Source: Lepturacanthus savala
Taxonomy: Eukaryota > Chordata > Actinopteri > Scombriformes > Trichiuridae
Length of the DNA stretch: 64,000 bases
Assembly (NCBI GenBank): GCA_030544235.1
Contig: CM060467.1
Span: forward strand, 5,339,001 to 5,403,000
Direction: 5' to 3'
In this document: positions 41,854 through 55,500 of the stretch, one piece after another
How positions within the stretch are numbered: position 1 is the stretch's first letter
Layout: every line of letters starts with the position of its first letter
Position numbers and translations under genes: made by a program
Notes under the pieces: model-generated
What the model saw: only the letters and a program-made list of their open reading frames with translations
Told to the model about the DNA's origin: nothing
Databases searched by the model: none

Positions 41854-44212
41854 CAGCTATTGTGCTATTTACATTATTTGTAAATAATTTTGCTGAGATA
41901 ATCAGCTTCTCTTGCTGAGAAGTGTGTTGTTGCTTCTCTTGCTCTTCATCTTGCTGTTTTACCACCTGCTCCTCCACCCTACCCAGATCACTTTCATTCC
42001 TTTAAACACATAAACAAATGTTTATTGGTTTCATTCAATGATCGATGTTGTGTTTATATTTGGAAACGACTCTCCGACACCATGCTGAGCTTTGTGGAAT
42101 TTCTCAGTGGTTTGTTTTTCTACATTAGCCCCCTTTTAGTAGCATTCATGTGCCGTCCTGCAACCTGCTGTGCATCGATTGCTCATAATACTACTAATAA
42201 ATGTTAAAGTACACATGTGCCATGTCAAAACTACATGTTAAATCAAATTTATATATATAAACATACTCTAAAACATTTTATAGAAGATAATAAGGCAAAA
42301 ATATTTTTGATGTTTTGGAAGTCATGAGTTGTAAGCTGTAATCAGTAATGCCAAACGTTTTAATTTGTCCGGTTGCTGTTATATTGAACTTCTGTTTTCT
42401 TTTTTTCATGCATGCCCATCTTCAATTAATTAGGTTTCTACATCTGTCATCTGAAGTCATTCTAGCGCTACTTGTGGTGTTTTTATATTTAGCATCAAGG
42501 GGACAAGTCCAATATGTAAATCTTTTGTTCCCCTAAAAAATAGGAAATTACAATTGTGTATTATTTAAGAATTCTGTCGTTCTAGGTATTTCTTTTTCTT
42601 TTACAGGACAATAAGATGTTTTGGGTATGAGGCTGTTCCTCAGACTGCAGCATTGTAAGACTATAGGCTCTAAGGAATTCATAGTAGTCTGTATTTTAAT
42701 TTGCATTTCAGTTCAAGCACTGTGAGACCATGGCTACCACACAATGTATGAAACTGTAAATAATATGTAGCTGTACAAGTTAGTCCAGGAACTCACACAT
42801 TTTTAATTTATTTTCTTTCTCAGTCTTTAAATCTTTTTCTTTCTCAACCTATCTCTATTTTTATACTTATATATATATATATATAATACCAGAGTAATAG
42901 AGTTGTTGTTTTTTCCCCATTTATCCATGCATGTACTACAATGTGTTGTAAATCAGATTTTTAGAATCACTGAATTCATCTTGGCTGTATTCCTACGATT
43001 GATTTAGGTCCCCTATTTTACACACACATGCAAAATCTGCTTTTAATAGTTAAAAGTGACCTGCTTTGTAATGGAGACATTTCCATCAGTATTATGATTT
43101 GGATCTTTTTTTTTTTTCAAATGAGAAATACTAAATTTTCTGTTTGCTGGAACATAAGGCAACATGCTAAATTGGAGCTGTTCCCTGAGGATGTATTTAT
43201 ATGTTAAACTGTAATTATGGTACAATTGATTTGAGGTCAAATGAAAGTAAACTGCTAATCTAGTAGGTATCTTATTAGAGCTTATTAGATTTGAACAAAT
43301 AGCACAGTGCCCATAAAGTCTGACCTAATCTGTCCGGAGTTTCCCAAAGACATTTTAACACGTGAATCCAGTTTGTGCTTTCAGAGTTCTTCTATCGTCT
43401 CTTTGCTTAATCTGATCAACAGGGGATGCACCACCAAGTAAGAATATCACTTCTCAGATATTTGGAGAAAACTCTGCATTAAGTTCTTGATGTTATTGAT
43501 GATGATGTTTGTTTTTTTTTGGCCGTCCACCTGTCTAAAACGTGTATTATCACCCTGTAATTTTCATAATTAAATTGCTAGCATAGTAAATATATATTAT
43601 ATCAGAGTTGCCAAATGTCAGTATATCCTATGAATAAGAAGTTTATATAGTTCGTGAGGGTTTGAAAGAACGGTTCAACCTGTTTTGTTTTGTTTTTTAG
43701 TTTAATTTTTAAGCTCCTGTTCCCCACCTCTGAGGAGAGTTGAGCTCTCCCTCTGCCCCTGTACAGTTCAACAGGTTACCATGCAGTTGGTCTCAGAAAG
43801 TGAAAGCTTGTTATTTTTTGTGTAATGACAGCTTTAGCAATATAATAAAACATAAGTTGTGCTTCGGCTCACTGGCCTCTGTGTGTATCAAGAAACAAGT
43901 CCCCGTCCATCTCCCTTACATTGCTGAACTTAACTTTTATGAAGTGGATTCTGACTTTATTATCTGAATAGTTTTTACAAAATTGTCTTTTCTTACATGA
44001 AACGCTTGAAACAGCAAAACAAATACTACAAATGTATATTTCATCTGAAATGATGTACAATAACGCTCCAACGCTCAATAATGTCCAGGTTTTGAAGTGA
44101 GACAGCAATACATTTATTTCAGTATCATTATTCATTGGATTCATGCTTGTAAAGTGCAAGAAATCCTGAATATCGCCACCCTATTAAAATAATGGCCTGT
44201 GTTGCTTTTATT

Positions 44213-44213
44213 T

Positions 44214-44249
<36 letters not shown>

Positions 44250-44344
44250 TATATATATATATTATATATATATTTTATATATATATATTATATATATATT
44301 TTATATATATATATATATTATATATATATATTATATATATATAT

Positions 44345-44376
<32 letters not shown>

Positions 44377-44395
44377 ATATTATATATATAGTTAT
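44213..44395. repeat. TA-rich microsatellite with higher-order structure
   Basis: About 180 bp of almost pure alternating T and A, broken at intervals by TTTTA or TTA, so blocks of (TA)n recur with a longer period. It lies between mtss1 and tmem65, directly after a likely repeat copy. Long TA tracts of this kind can extrude cruciforms and are often variable in length. Confidence 0.9.
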
Positions 44396-45152
44396 TATAT
44401 TATATTAGTTTTTTGCCCAAATCAAGATAAAAATACTATTTATCAAGATAAAAATACTATTTATTACTATCTATGGTGCAGAAGAAGCTTTAAACTTATT
44501 TTTTGTGTCAATTTCCACTTGTGAGTAATAAAGCCTATAGGCCACAATAATTTATTGTAATTTAGTCTAAATCTGTTATACTTTAATAATCATTTAATAT
44601 AAAGTGTAGTGCATATCAATAAATGAAATACATATCCTGCCAAATATAAAGAGGGAAATGAAGTTCTGGGATCCTCAGTCCATTAAACATGTGTCATCAC
44701 TAAATTGAGAATTTGCCACATCTTGGTTGGAGATGTGGCGAAGACGTTGGACATGAGTTCAATAAAAAACAGGCAAAAACATCTGGGAAAGTGATGAAAA
44801 GAGAGTTTAATTTAACTCCAGGTAAGTTTTGTGTTTTCACTATGGAATCAAATGACAGTTTAAAGTCAATGTGAATGTTTTTTGTGTTTTTTTCCAAAAT
44901 CTGAGCCCAATATGGCGACGGTATCATCTATAGTGTTTGCTTTTGTCCACCAGGTGTCGCTGTCGTCCAGGTTTTTTTTCCAAACCACCACACCGAGGCT
45001 TTTAGCTTCTACTGAGATAATGCATCACTTCTTCCATCCTCTGAGGCCTGAAAGCAGCCGAATCGATAAAAGCAAAACCAAAACAATGAATCTCCCTCTC
45101 TCGCAATAAGCAGAGCAATAAAACGAGGAACGATGCGTTCAATCACAGCTTT

Positions 45153-45154
<2 letters not shown>

Positions 45155-45190
<36 letters not shown>
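45155..45190. repeat. (CA)n microsatellite upstream of tmem65
   Basis: About 18 CA units, about 1.1 kb before the tmem65 start codon and just before the GC-richer promoter region. Confidence 0.95.
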
Positions 45191-45191
<1 letters not shown>

Positions 45192-45439
45192 GCCGCCTTG
45201 TGCCTCGAAGCTTCCTTTTTCCTCGAAACATAACTTCCACATCACATGGTGTCATATTTTCTGAGGGTGTGGACTGGTCTGGTGGAGGGAGGAGATGACC
45301 ACGTCCCCGACAGACCACAACACTTCTTTTACTGTGGAAAACACTCACTACCGCTACCAAACTGCATTATCCCCACAGCACAACCCACCTAAATACCGCG
45401 TTATCTCACATTCTCTCCTGCGGCTTCTTTATATGTCTC

Positions 45440-46060
45440 ATATTTGAGGCGTAATAACTCAAAAAGCGCCTTTATTTATATGCACCGTTAACGCAAACGT
45501 AGTATTTCACCCGACTGTTCGTTGTCTTTTACGTGTTGGATGTGCGTGCGTCTGACGGTGCCGTCATAGTTACGCACGGAGGAACGCAGCTCTGCCATTG
45601 GAACATATTTCGGGCTGTGCTTTCCAGCCTGGAGCTCCTTCCTCCTCCTCCTCCTCCTCCCATCATCATCCTGTCAGCCAGAGGTTAAACCAGCAGGATT
45701 TTTACACGCGCAAAAATGTAATTTTCGCTACAAAACACTACAGGCGATCCGGTTTTTTTTTCAGTCCCGTGCGTGAATCTACAGCAGCGGCTCGTGCGTC
45801 TCCCAGCTCCCTCTGTGCTGGTTGTTGTTGGACGGGACAGCGGAGCATCGACTGAGGTGCGTCCGATAAGACAAGTTGCAGTTTGATCTTGGACGTTTCC
45901 TACTTCATCTTTTCCAACCGTGCGCGTAAAACGGGATTATCGTTGTCGACGTGTGCGTAAATTACGTGTGAGGCCGCGTTTTTGTCCTCAGATAACCCGG
46001 TTATTCTCCCCGATGGAGGATGTACAGTAGCGGGGTGTTTTCATGCGTTTCCATTGCGGC
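45440..46060 (+). promoter_or_regulatory. tmem65: tmem65 promoter and 5' untranslated region
   Basis: The sequence changes here from AT-rich to CpG-containing, with many CG dinucleotides (45530-45600, 45770-45860, 45910-46070). An inverted CCAAT box (ATTGG) is at 45597-45601. There is no obvious TATA box, as usual for CpG-type promoters of housekeeping mitochondrial genes. A donor-like GAG|gtgcgt is at 45854-45862, and a strong acceptor (gttttcctccag) ends at 46179, preceded by 100 bp of AT-rich intron-like DNA. This suggests an untranslated first exon. Exact transcription starts cannot be read from the sequence. Confidence 0.6.
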
Positions 46061-46232
46061 GATCGTGAAATTCTATTAAAACTGATGACATGGTGTCACG
46101 TGTTTGATCTTTTAGATGATAGATAATCAGGCAGCTTTAATTATTTTATATTAACCAAATATTAACTGTTTTCCTCCAGGTTCCCGGCGCGTGGCTGTCA
46201 CCTCCACCTCCTCCTCCCCCCCGATCCCGGAG

Positions 46233-46530
46233 ATGCTGCCCTGCCTGCGGAGAGTTGTGCGGCCCGCTCTCGCTCTGAGAGCCGGGTCCGGGCTGGTCGG
46301 AGCCGGATTCGGCGGCCGCCAAGCAGCGGCCAGCCTGGCGGCCCCGGGGGTCCCGCCTCTGGCCGCGGTGGCGCAGCGGTGCAGCATGGGGACGCACCCG
46401 CTGAAGGAGCCCGTGGAGCCGCTCAACTCGTCCCGGGGAGCCAAGGAGTTTATTTACAGCCTCCACCCGTCCGAGCGCACCTTCCTGCTGCGGGAGCTGC
46501 ACAAGTTCGAGTCCATAGCCATCGCACAAG
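46233..46530 (+). CDS. tmem65: tmem65 coding exon 1
   Basis: Starts at the ATG at 46233, the first ATG in this frame. An in-frame GTG at 46191 is not a likely start in a vertebrate. The exon is G+C-rich, encodes 99 full codons, and ends ATC GCA CAA G before the donor gtaggc. Residues 1 to about 50 are the low-complexity presequence, and conserved sequence starts at MGTHPLKEP. A GGAGGAGGA run follows immediately in the intron. Confidence 0.93.
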
Positions 46531-49500
46531 GTAGGCGGAGGAGGAGGAGGCGGAACAGTAACATGTGAGCTCAGATCACTCTATATGTGCTGAAAGAGAA
46601 TTCAGACCCTTTTTACATTAGAAATACATTTTTTACATATAATTTTGACTTAGAATGAAGTGTAGAAATCATTGTAATACGTGTTAAATCATCATAATAT
46701 GTCATACTTCTACTGGAAAATGCTTAATTTAAATAATTTATGAATGATTTTGCATCATAGTGACCAACTACTGGTCAAATTAACCCCATTACCCACTACT
46801 GCATCACAATATACGATATGTAATGACAGTTATTGACAGCAGCAGCCATTTTGCAGGTAAACCGGTGATTCTAATTAAAGTTCCACGCTGCAAAAAATGA
46901 AATCTTAACAGGTAAAAATAACTTGTTTTTTTAAAAAACTGAGCAAAATGATCTGATAATTGTGCTTAATATTGGACTAATTGTACACTTAGTCTTATCT
47001 TTATCCTGATTTGTGTCAATTTGGTCTTGTTTTAAGAAAAATAACTAATATTATTACACTAATTACACTAATATTTTCTTTAAAAAAAGATTAAACTGAC
47101 TAAAATTAAGAAAGAAAACTTAAAATAAGCTAAATTATCTACCAGTGGAATAAGAATTATACTTAATATTGGACTAATTGTTCCAAAATCTAGATATTTT
47201 AACCTATTAACATTTCAGTTTTTGCAGTGCAATCAGTTCAGAGTCAGGCTGCTGTTATTGTGCATTTTGGCTCAGTAGAAACTCCCTGCTGCAATAAATG
47301 GAACCTGTACTTTTTCATTTTAATATGGCTGCTGTGATAAAAAAAAAGTCATATTAACTCTGCAGTTATAAAGTCACCCATCACCATAATATCCACTGTC
47401 AGAAGCTGCAGGCTGCAGCTGTACTACAGCAAATAGCAGCAGAGTCCAGCTGTTCTACATCTGGCCTTGACCTTGGACCTCTGACCTCCTCATGTGCAGA
47501 GAACAGAAAATCAATCAGCAGGGATCAATAGAACTATCATTACTGTAACTCCTACTTTAATGTAAAAAAAAACAGCTTTGGGATGGCGGCAGTGGGTTGG
47601 AAATATTGCAAACAGTATCAGAATCATACGTCTATACACTGGAATGAGTTTGTGGATTTTGCTCTGGGGTTGGAGCCAAGGTTTTGTTCATTTTGTCCTT
47701 TGTTGGACTGTAGGGATTTTATCATTTTACAGAGTCAGCAAATACTTATGACAAAAAAAAAAACAGTTCAAAAGGTACACGGGTAGGTTCCAGTCACCTG
47801 AGATGCTGAGAAATAATGAGTCAGTAGAAAAAACAAGAATGTATATAGATACCTGGAGCTGTTTAAATACTGTGATGTAAAGCATCCAGTACATTTAGAG
47901 ATGACCTTTGCTTCTTCTATTTTTAATCAAAAGATGTCATATTATTCCCGTCACTCATAATCTATTCATCATTCTAGCCTAGCCTCTCTAGGGAAGAGTA
48001 TATTAATATTTACATATTCATTTAGATAATTGATTTTGTATTACTGCAACCATCATGTACACTGCAAAACTGAAATCATAACAAGTGAAAATATTTTTTG
48101 TTCCAATTAGTCTAAATATTGAGTAGAATTGTCTTATTCAACATAATTTTGCTTATGTTATTTCCTGATTTGGATGAATTTGGTCTTCTTTTAAGAAAAT
48201 AAGACTTAATTAATTGAATAAAATCAAGAAAAAATTAAATTAGCAACATTATCTGATAATTCTACTCAATATGGACTAATTGTACAAAAACAAGATATTT
48301 TCACTTATATTTCAGTTTTTGCAGTGTACTCATCATGTTAAAATAAGACGGTAACAAGCGTTTTTCTACTACAACATCTAATCCAATCTTTTTGCTTTCG
48401 TCTTTCAAAAGTTTCTGCAATTTCATCAACTGTGTTGGTTGTAAAAGTTGTTTGGATGTAGCACATACGGAGAGAGAGGGAGACAAATGGGTCAATCAAT
48501 ACTAAGGCAGAACAGAGGAAAGTGAAGAGTGATGATGATGAAACATTTTACAGCATATGAGGCTCTCTGGGAACAAGCCGCTCGGAGCTCTTGTCACTCT
48601 TTATTTTCCTCTCCAGCAGTCCAGAACAGAGCGGCTATACTTAGAAATACAGTCTTATAATAATGAGTAACAACATTGAGAAACTTAATCAGTCCTTTTA
48701 TTTTTTTCATGTAATATATAGATATAAAAATCAGAACCAGTGCTGCAAGCAGCAAGTTTACAGTGGAGTCTTGTTTACTTCAGTGTCTCATGATGAACAA
48801 ATGATTCTCATCTTGTGTTGAATCACACGGAAGCTTCAAATATCTCTGTGATATTGAGACCAAGTGGATATATTCCCTAAAATCTGCTTTTATTTCATCT
48901 TCTTCCTTCACTGCAGCCCAAGCTTCTTTAAAAGCATGTAGCAGCAGACTGCAGAATGTTAAACATGTGTGAGTCTGATGCCATTAACAGTGTCATATCT
49001 GTGCTGTTTCAGCTCATGAATAACAATAACCAGGATCTGCACATATCACAGCAGAGACTGACAGCCTTAATATAAACAGGCCTCTGACACCGGGACTTGA
49101 AATGTTCCTTGTGTATTTTAAACACAGAGCTACATCCCGTCTAAAGCATGGGGGCAGATATCAATGTGCCATCCTTCGTTTTCATGGGAAAAAAATGATG
49201 TGATCATCATGTGGATCCTGTAACTCAAAAATAGATGTAAAACCACAAGAGTCAGTTTCTCTTCATGTGTGAAACAGTTTCTGCTTTAATCAGTGAAATA
49301 CACAGACTGTTTGAAGGGTAGGGGCAAAAAAAAGCATTCTCACCACTGAAAGGGGCACTTTAGACATGTTTTTACGTTATGTAAATGGGCACTTCAACAC
49401 GTTTTAGCCTTCAAGAGGGCACTTTACCAAGCTTTTGGCTCCAGGAGAGCACTTTAACATACATTTTAGCTCCCAAGAGGGCACTTGAGCACTCTTTTTG

Positions 49501-52500
49501 GCTGCTAGAGGGCACTTTAACATATGTTTTTTTACCTACCAAGAGGGCACTTTAACATTCACTTTAGCTCCCAAGAGGGCACTTTAACGTGTGTTTTAGG
49601 GCCCAAGAAGGCAGTTCAACACAATTTTGAGCTCTGAAGCAAACACTAACATGCACTTTAGCACCCAAGAGGGCACTTTAACATGCATTTTAGCTATCGA
49701 GAGGGCACTTAAACATGCTTTTTACCTTCCAAGAAGGCACTTTAACCCATGTTTTAGCTCCCAAGAGGGCACTTTTGCACTCTTTGTAGGTCCCAAGAGG
49801 GCATTTTAATATGTTTTTTGGCTCCTAGAGGGCACCTTAACACATATTTTAGATTCAAGAGGGCACTATATCATGCATTTTAGCTTCCTAGAGGGTACTT
49901 TATTACAATTTATCACACTTTTTAGCTTCAAGAGGGCACTTTAGCACTTTAGCCCCCCTCACACGCTACAGCCTTTAATGGTTCTATTCATTAGTAGCAA
50001 TATCATCTGTGATAATAATGCCGGTCACAGTGGTGCTAGAGCTGATGTCGTCTAACTGTGACTTTGCTCGTTAGAGGAGCAGGTAACCATAATTACACTT
50101 TTATTGATGCAACCATCACATGACGTTTCATTTACAAATGATCTCACAACAAGATTAGACATCGCTCTATTCACCAAATCAAATTTTCTCCCTCAGCAGC
50201 CAGAGGAAATTAGTTTGTTGATGTGCTGATTTACTGCACTGCTGCTGCTTTATTCCCGCCATCTATCCAGACTTTGGGGGAATTATCACAAAAAAAAGCT
50301 TTTATAACAGAGGCCGTCTGACCCATCTCCACCATGATCTAGTCCAATAAGATCTTTCCTGCTCACTGCTCCTAATACACATCGCTGTTTTCCTGTCAGA
50401 TGTGACTGACTGCATCCTGAACACGCACCGCAAGCTTCTCCTCTGTGGACAAACACTCTGCGATATCGATGCTGAGCAAACGGTGTAAAATCCAACAAGA
50501 GCCTCGTGATGGATTTATATATATATACTGTATATATATACTGTATAACACTGACAAAGGCACTGAAAAAGGAAGGAGAAAGAGGCTGAAAAACCATGGT
50601 TAAAGGCCAGTGTGATCACTTCTGCTTTCAGATTTGCTTTCATGTATATTGCAGCATATCAGGGAGGAGCAGCCTTCATTAACCCTCATGTTATATTAAT
50701 CAATGTGGTGTTCCTGGTCTAATTTGACCGTTTCATTACAACTCATAAAAACTGTAATAATACATATATGATCACCTCTTGTTGTGTTAGTTTTTTTTTT
50801 CAACATAACTTCTTGTAAAAAAATGCATGTTTTGAACTTCTATTTGTTATTTATGGCCTCATTGATCTGAACGTATACATCTCAAAGTGTGTGTGTGTGT
50901 GTGTGTGTGTGCGTGCGTGCGTGCGTGTGTGTCCATCTGACAAATATAGATGTACCTGAGTTCAATTTCTCACATTAATTCCGGTCCATTCATTTCTAAT
51001 GATCGGTCATTTCTGACCCTGAGCCCCAAGAGTGTACAAAAGTTGAATAAATCACACAAAATTGAATTTAAATGAATACAATTTATTTTGTGTGCTGAAA
51101 TCCTCTTTGTGGATCATGGAATCTTAGGTGAATCTGATCAAATTAACCACATTTTCCAGAGACAAAAGCTTTGAAACAGTCAGATTGGACCAGGACACAA
51201 CATGAACACAACACGTTGAAGCTTCCTTTGAATTCTGAACCACCATTAAGGACGTAACAGGAAATGAGAGACTAATGTGACCGTGTATAAGTGCCTACAC
51301 ATAGAGGACGGCTGCTCTCACCTATGGGGCCTGTCTGACTGGAGCTGTATTGACACCCTCACCTTCACGCTATAAAGCCCTCAGGGATTCTCTTACATGG
51401 CTGTATATGCAGGCAGCAGAGCAGCTGAATCAGTGGTTGCTGAATGTTCACTTCCTTTCTCACCGACTTGCTGATGGATTTCTGACATCCATCATTAATA
51501 AGCTTCACTGGAGGCTGCAGGACACCTGAAGCAGTTCTGAAAGCCAGAAATCTCATTGCTTGCTAAGCTTAAGCAGTAAAAAAATCTTGCTTATCTAATA
51601 TTTAAAGGTACAGCATGTAGTTTCTGCAGTTAGTGGCAAAGTTACAGATTGCAACAAACCACGTAACCCAAGAGTGTTGGAGAAATTACAATAAATTACT
51701 GTAATTACAATGCTGCAGTACGTTTCTATTTAAAATGTTCTGGTGAAATTAATGAAGGTATGCATTCATTTGCTGACACATCAACACTTCTGGGACATAT
51801 ACGCACATATCACTGAGGATAAAAATACAATGAAGCCCTGAGGACTATTTCTATTTTGGTCCTCATTAAAAACAAACAAAAAACAGAACATCATTATTAT
51901 TGCTGCTATAACATCATTAACCTGCTAAAATCCAAAACTCTCTGATACAGCAGCAGCATTTAGTTTTATTCATAAATCACAGTAGAAAACCTCAGCTCCA
52001 ACATGAAATAAAGTATTTTATCTGTAGTAAAACACAATGTTACTGTTACATCATCAATATATGTATATTTGCTCTGTAACAGCAACATAAATTGATTTGA
52101 ACTCTTCTGTAGTCACCTTACATGTAGATTTGTGTTGAAACTATGTTTAAGTACATAACCCTTGTGGTTGTTAAGATATTCTATATTTATTCTCATTTAT
52201 AGCAGGGTCACACATGAGAATCAGTGCATCCTGGTCTCATAGAAAAAAGAGAAAAGAAGGTAAAGTTAGATGAAAGCAACAAAGTGTGAAGACAGAGATG
52301 AAGTGGGCAGAAACTCAGGGGCGACGAAGACAGTGAGATTTATAGACGTGCTGTTAACAGATGGGAAACAAAGGAGTGGCATTGACAAAGTTGTGTTTTA
52401 TGATTAATAACACGCCGCTTTGTGGCCATATTATAGAATAAAACATGTCAGTTTAAAACCACACGTGGGACGATGTGACCCAGTTAAAATATGTCTCGTG

Positions 52501-55500
52501 CTTTTTCTGTCAGAGACCAGCGATAACAGCTTCAGTAATGATTACACCAGGCTTTCATGGCAAAGGAAGGCAAAAAAAAATTGAAATAACTAACCAGATT
52601 ATAGTAAGACTGGAGCACTCAGATCAAATGAGAAATGATTAATGAATACATTATAATATGAGCGAATGCTGGGGTTATCATTTGAACTTCGCTGAATTAA
52701 TAATTACTCAGCAGACTGTGCAAAAGCAACAGTTGAAAGAGTTCTGAATGAACCGGAATCACCAGGAACAAATGCTGATGTATGCACTTTTGTGGTGTGA
52801 AAACCTATTTCCCCGTATCTCTCAGACATGGAGCAGATCTCTGCGTATGAAGTAGTTCTGTTCACTTTACGAAAAAGTCAGCAGTTCGGGTAAAAGCTCA
52901 GAGAATGAAGCGAAGCTTTGGAGCAAGCAGAAAAGAGGGACTCATCAGATGGATGAATAAACGAGTAGATCCTTCTGTTCCATCTGGACTTCTGTGATCA
53001 TCGGCGTTCATTTGCTCCGTGGCGATCGCCACGCTAACACGGCTTCCTACGGGACCTGCTGGTGATGCAGGTGGAGAGGAGATAGAGGCAATTTCCCTTC
53101 ACGATTCAGCGGATAGAGGACGGCTGTGTGGTGTATAAATTGGAGACGTAAAAGATGCGGAAAGGGAAACGTCTAAATTACTTTTTTTTTTTTTTACTTC
53201 TTGAACCGTGACTGCCACAGGTTCAGTCTGTATAAAAACCTCACGTCAGTTGGTTTTACAGGTAAGCTTGTATTCCTAATATTTAATAACCTCAATATAT
53301 TGGTTTCATGGTGCTGCAGCCTTTTTGTGTTGAAAGGGGAAGTCATTACCTCTCTCAGATATTCAAATTGTAGCTTTCTTGCAGAAAATAGGACAGCAGC
53401 TCCATCCTCCCCCAGCTCATACAGTGTTATTATCATGCAAACTCCCACACATAATGTGGCCTACGGTGATATTTAACCTGCTGTGACCTGCTCAAACGCA
53501 CGGGACTCCCACCAACCTCCTTAAAAGACAGTAGAGCTGACAGTGGTGCTGAATATTGCAAGTCACGTTGCTGCATGATGCTGCAGGGATGTTGAGTTTT
53601 TGGCCTAAATCATTTCTTGATGATGCTCGTCACGTCTGGCAAAAATCACCTTAATCTTTAAAGGAACTTTATGCCCTAAAGGACTAAGGGCAACTTAAGC
53701 CGAGTCAAGGTTTTTTGTTCTTTAGGATAAAATGCCTGAATTGGACAATTAATCACGCTTTCATGATGGCGACTGCTTCAAGAAGCAAGAATCTGGTGCA
53801 GAAGAAGCTCTGAACATGATTCTTGAATCAATTTTGTTCAACGTTCTATTTAGCCACTTATCCATCACTCATCCACTGTCGAGGCCTTTTTGATTAAAAA
53901 TGATTCATGAATATATTATTCTGCATGTGACAGTTTTTTGTGGTTTTCCAAAAACTAGAAAAAAATTACTTAGGCCATTATTTTAATACAATAACAGTAT
54001 AACACATATAATATAGTAATATCCTGATTAAAGAGGCCATTCTGCATAATTGACCATGGAAAACTCCATGTCCACTCCAATTTTACATGTTTGTTGATTA
54101 AATCTAAACCTATTGATTAACATGCCAACATTCATACATTCACACATATTGATACCCCAAGAGCAGCAGTGGTAAATCAGACGAGACTGGATGAAATTTA
54201 TCTGTCAACTATGTTTTTTTTCATGGTGAAAATGAGACAAAATTAACGCCCTTAACTGCTGAAGAGCATGTTTTCTGTTGACAAAAAAAGACAAGATGTA
54301 CTAAGTAAATAAAAATGTAATAAATATGTCTTGTCACAGTCTTTTTAAATTACAATAAAAAGGTGCGTCACTTTTATTTGACCTCCAGCAATGCTGCCAG
54401 TAGCGTTTGTGTATGAGGAGCATCTATCAGTGCTGTCGGCACTAAATGCGGTGACGTTTGTTACTTCGTCAAAAGAAGCTACTCTCTGCTACTGTTCTAA
54501 CCTGCTAAGTTACACACTTTATTTAACTTTTAGTGTGTAGGGAACATTCAGCGTAACTCCGGTGGTGTCACTTCAAAACATGTCCATGTGTCACACTGAA
54601 CTAAACAAAGGTTCCTAACAATAATTCCTATTGTTACAGATCAACCTGCTTTCAAAGACTAATGAAACATTCTTGGCTAAAACTAAACTAGACTAAAATA
54701 CTTTGGTTTTTGTCAACTAAAATGTGATGAAGACTAATATGGGCATTTGACACAAGACTAAGGCTAAAACTAAATTGAAAAGTAGCTGACAAAATGAACA
54801 CCGAGGGCGGTGGCAGCACTGCAGGCCAAGCTTCTCATCAGGATCTAATCATTCACTTCAATTTAGGGTTCAGTATTTTGCCCAAGGTCATTCTGAGATG
54901 AGGACCAGAGGATCCTCTGATGTTATGATTAGTAGACGACTCGCTCCTCGCTCCTGAGCCGCTGTCGCCTCACAGCTGATCACAGTGTGAGTTTTTATTG
55001 AGTTCAGTTTGCTGCCAAGAACGAAGCTGCTGCCAAGTAGATACAGAGTGCTGCTTCTTCACTGGGAACTTTTTACCCCCAAAATAAGGTGATAACTGTC
55101 ACCAGATGATGCTTGAGGTGAACGCCGACACCAAGTAGCACTTTGTCTGAATACTTTATTTAATCAAATACTCAAAAGACAACAAGGTTTTTTATATATG
55201 ACCACGTAAAGTATGTTTTTGATAGAATTCTTTTGGTGCAGGGTCACTTACTGATCATTTTTCAGAGCTGTGAGATTTTCTTTTATCAAAAGAGATTGAT
55301 GTTTTTGTGTGACCTCTCAGTTTTTACCTTGAGACAGAATTTGAGAACCATTTATTATTTCTGTAATTTTTGTCTGTAGAGAAAGCAGCAAAGTGTGTTT
55401 TGTTTCAGTAATAAAGTTCCTTTTCCTTAATTTGAGTTGGATGACTAAACTTTATAGACAAAATACATGATGAATGGAGATCTGTATGTGGGATTGTCTC

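Larger units (their letters stand above)
40751..44540 (+). other. mtss1: mtss1 3' untranslated region (3' boundary uncertain) and start of intergenic DNA
   Basis: No gene-like reading frame follows the stop codon. Candidate AATAAA polyadenylation signals are at 41417-41422, 41704-41709, 42196-42201, 43844-43849 and 44527-44532. The sequence alone does not show which is used. TGTAAATA, the Pumilio-type RNA motif, occurs at 41879-41886 and 42755-42762. A (TG)n run sits at 41831-41853 and a short (TA)n run at about 42869-42886. Confidence 0.5.

Noticed and set aside
44192..44524. Reading frame of about 110 codons with repeated Ile-Tyr
   Set aside because: Direct translation of the TA-rich microsatellite.
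46191..46232. Upstream in-frame GTG as tmem65 start
   Set aside because: Not an ATG, and the extension is a low-complexity Ser/Pro run. The ATG at 46233 gives a normal mitochondrial presequence.
46146..46529. Antisense frames of 127 and 97 codons
   Set aside because: Shadow of the GC-rich tmem65 exon 1.
49627..49809. 60-codon frame with a repeated pattern
   Set aside because: Translation of the 32-bp minisatellite. The frame at 60568-60765 on the other strand has the same cause.
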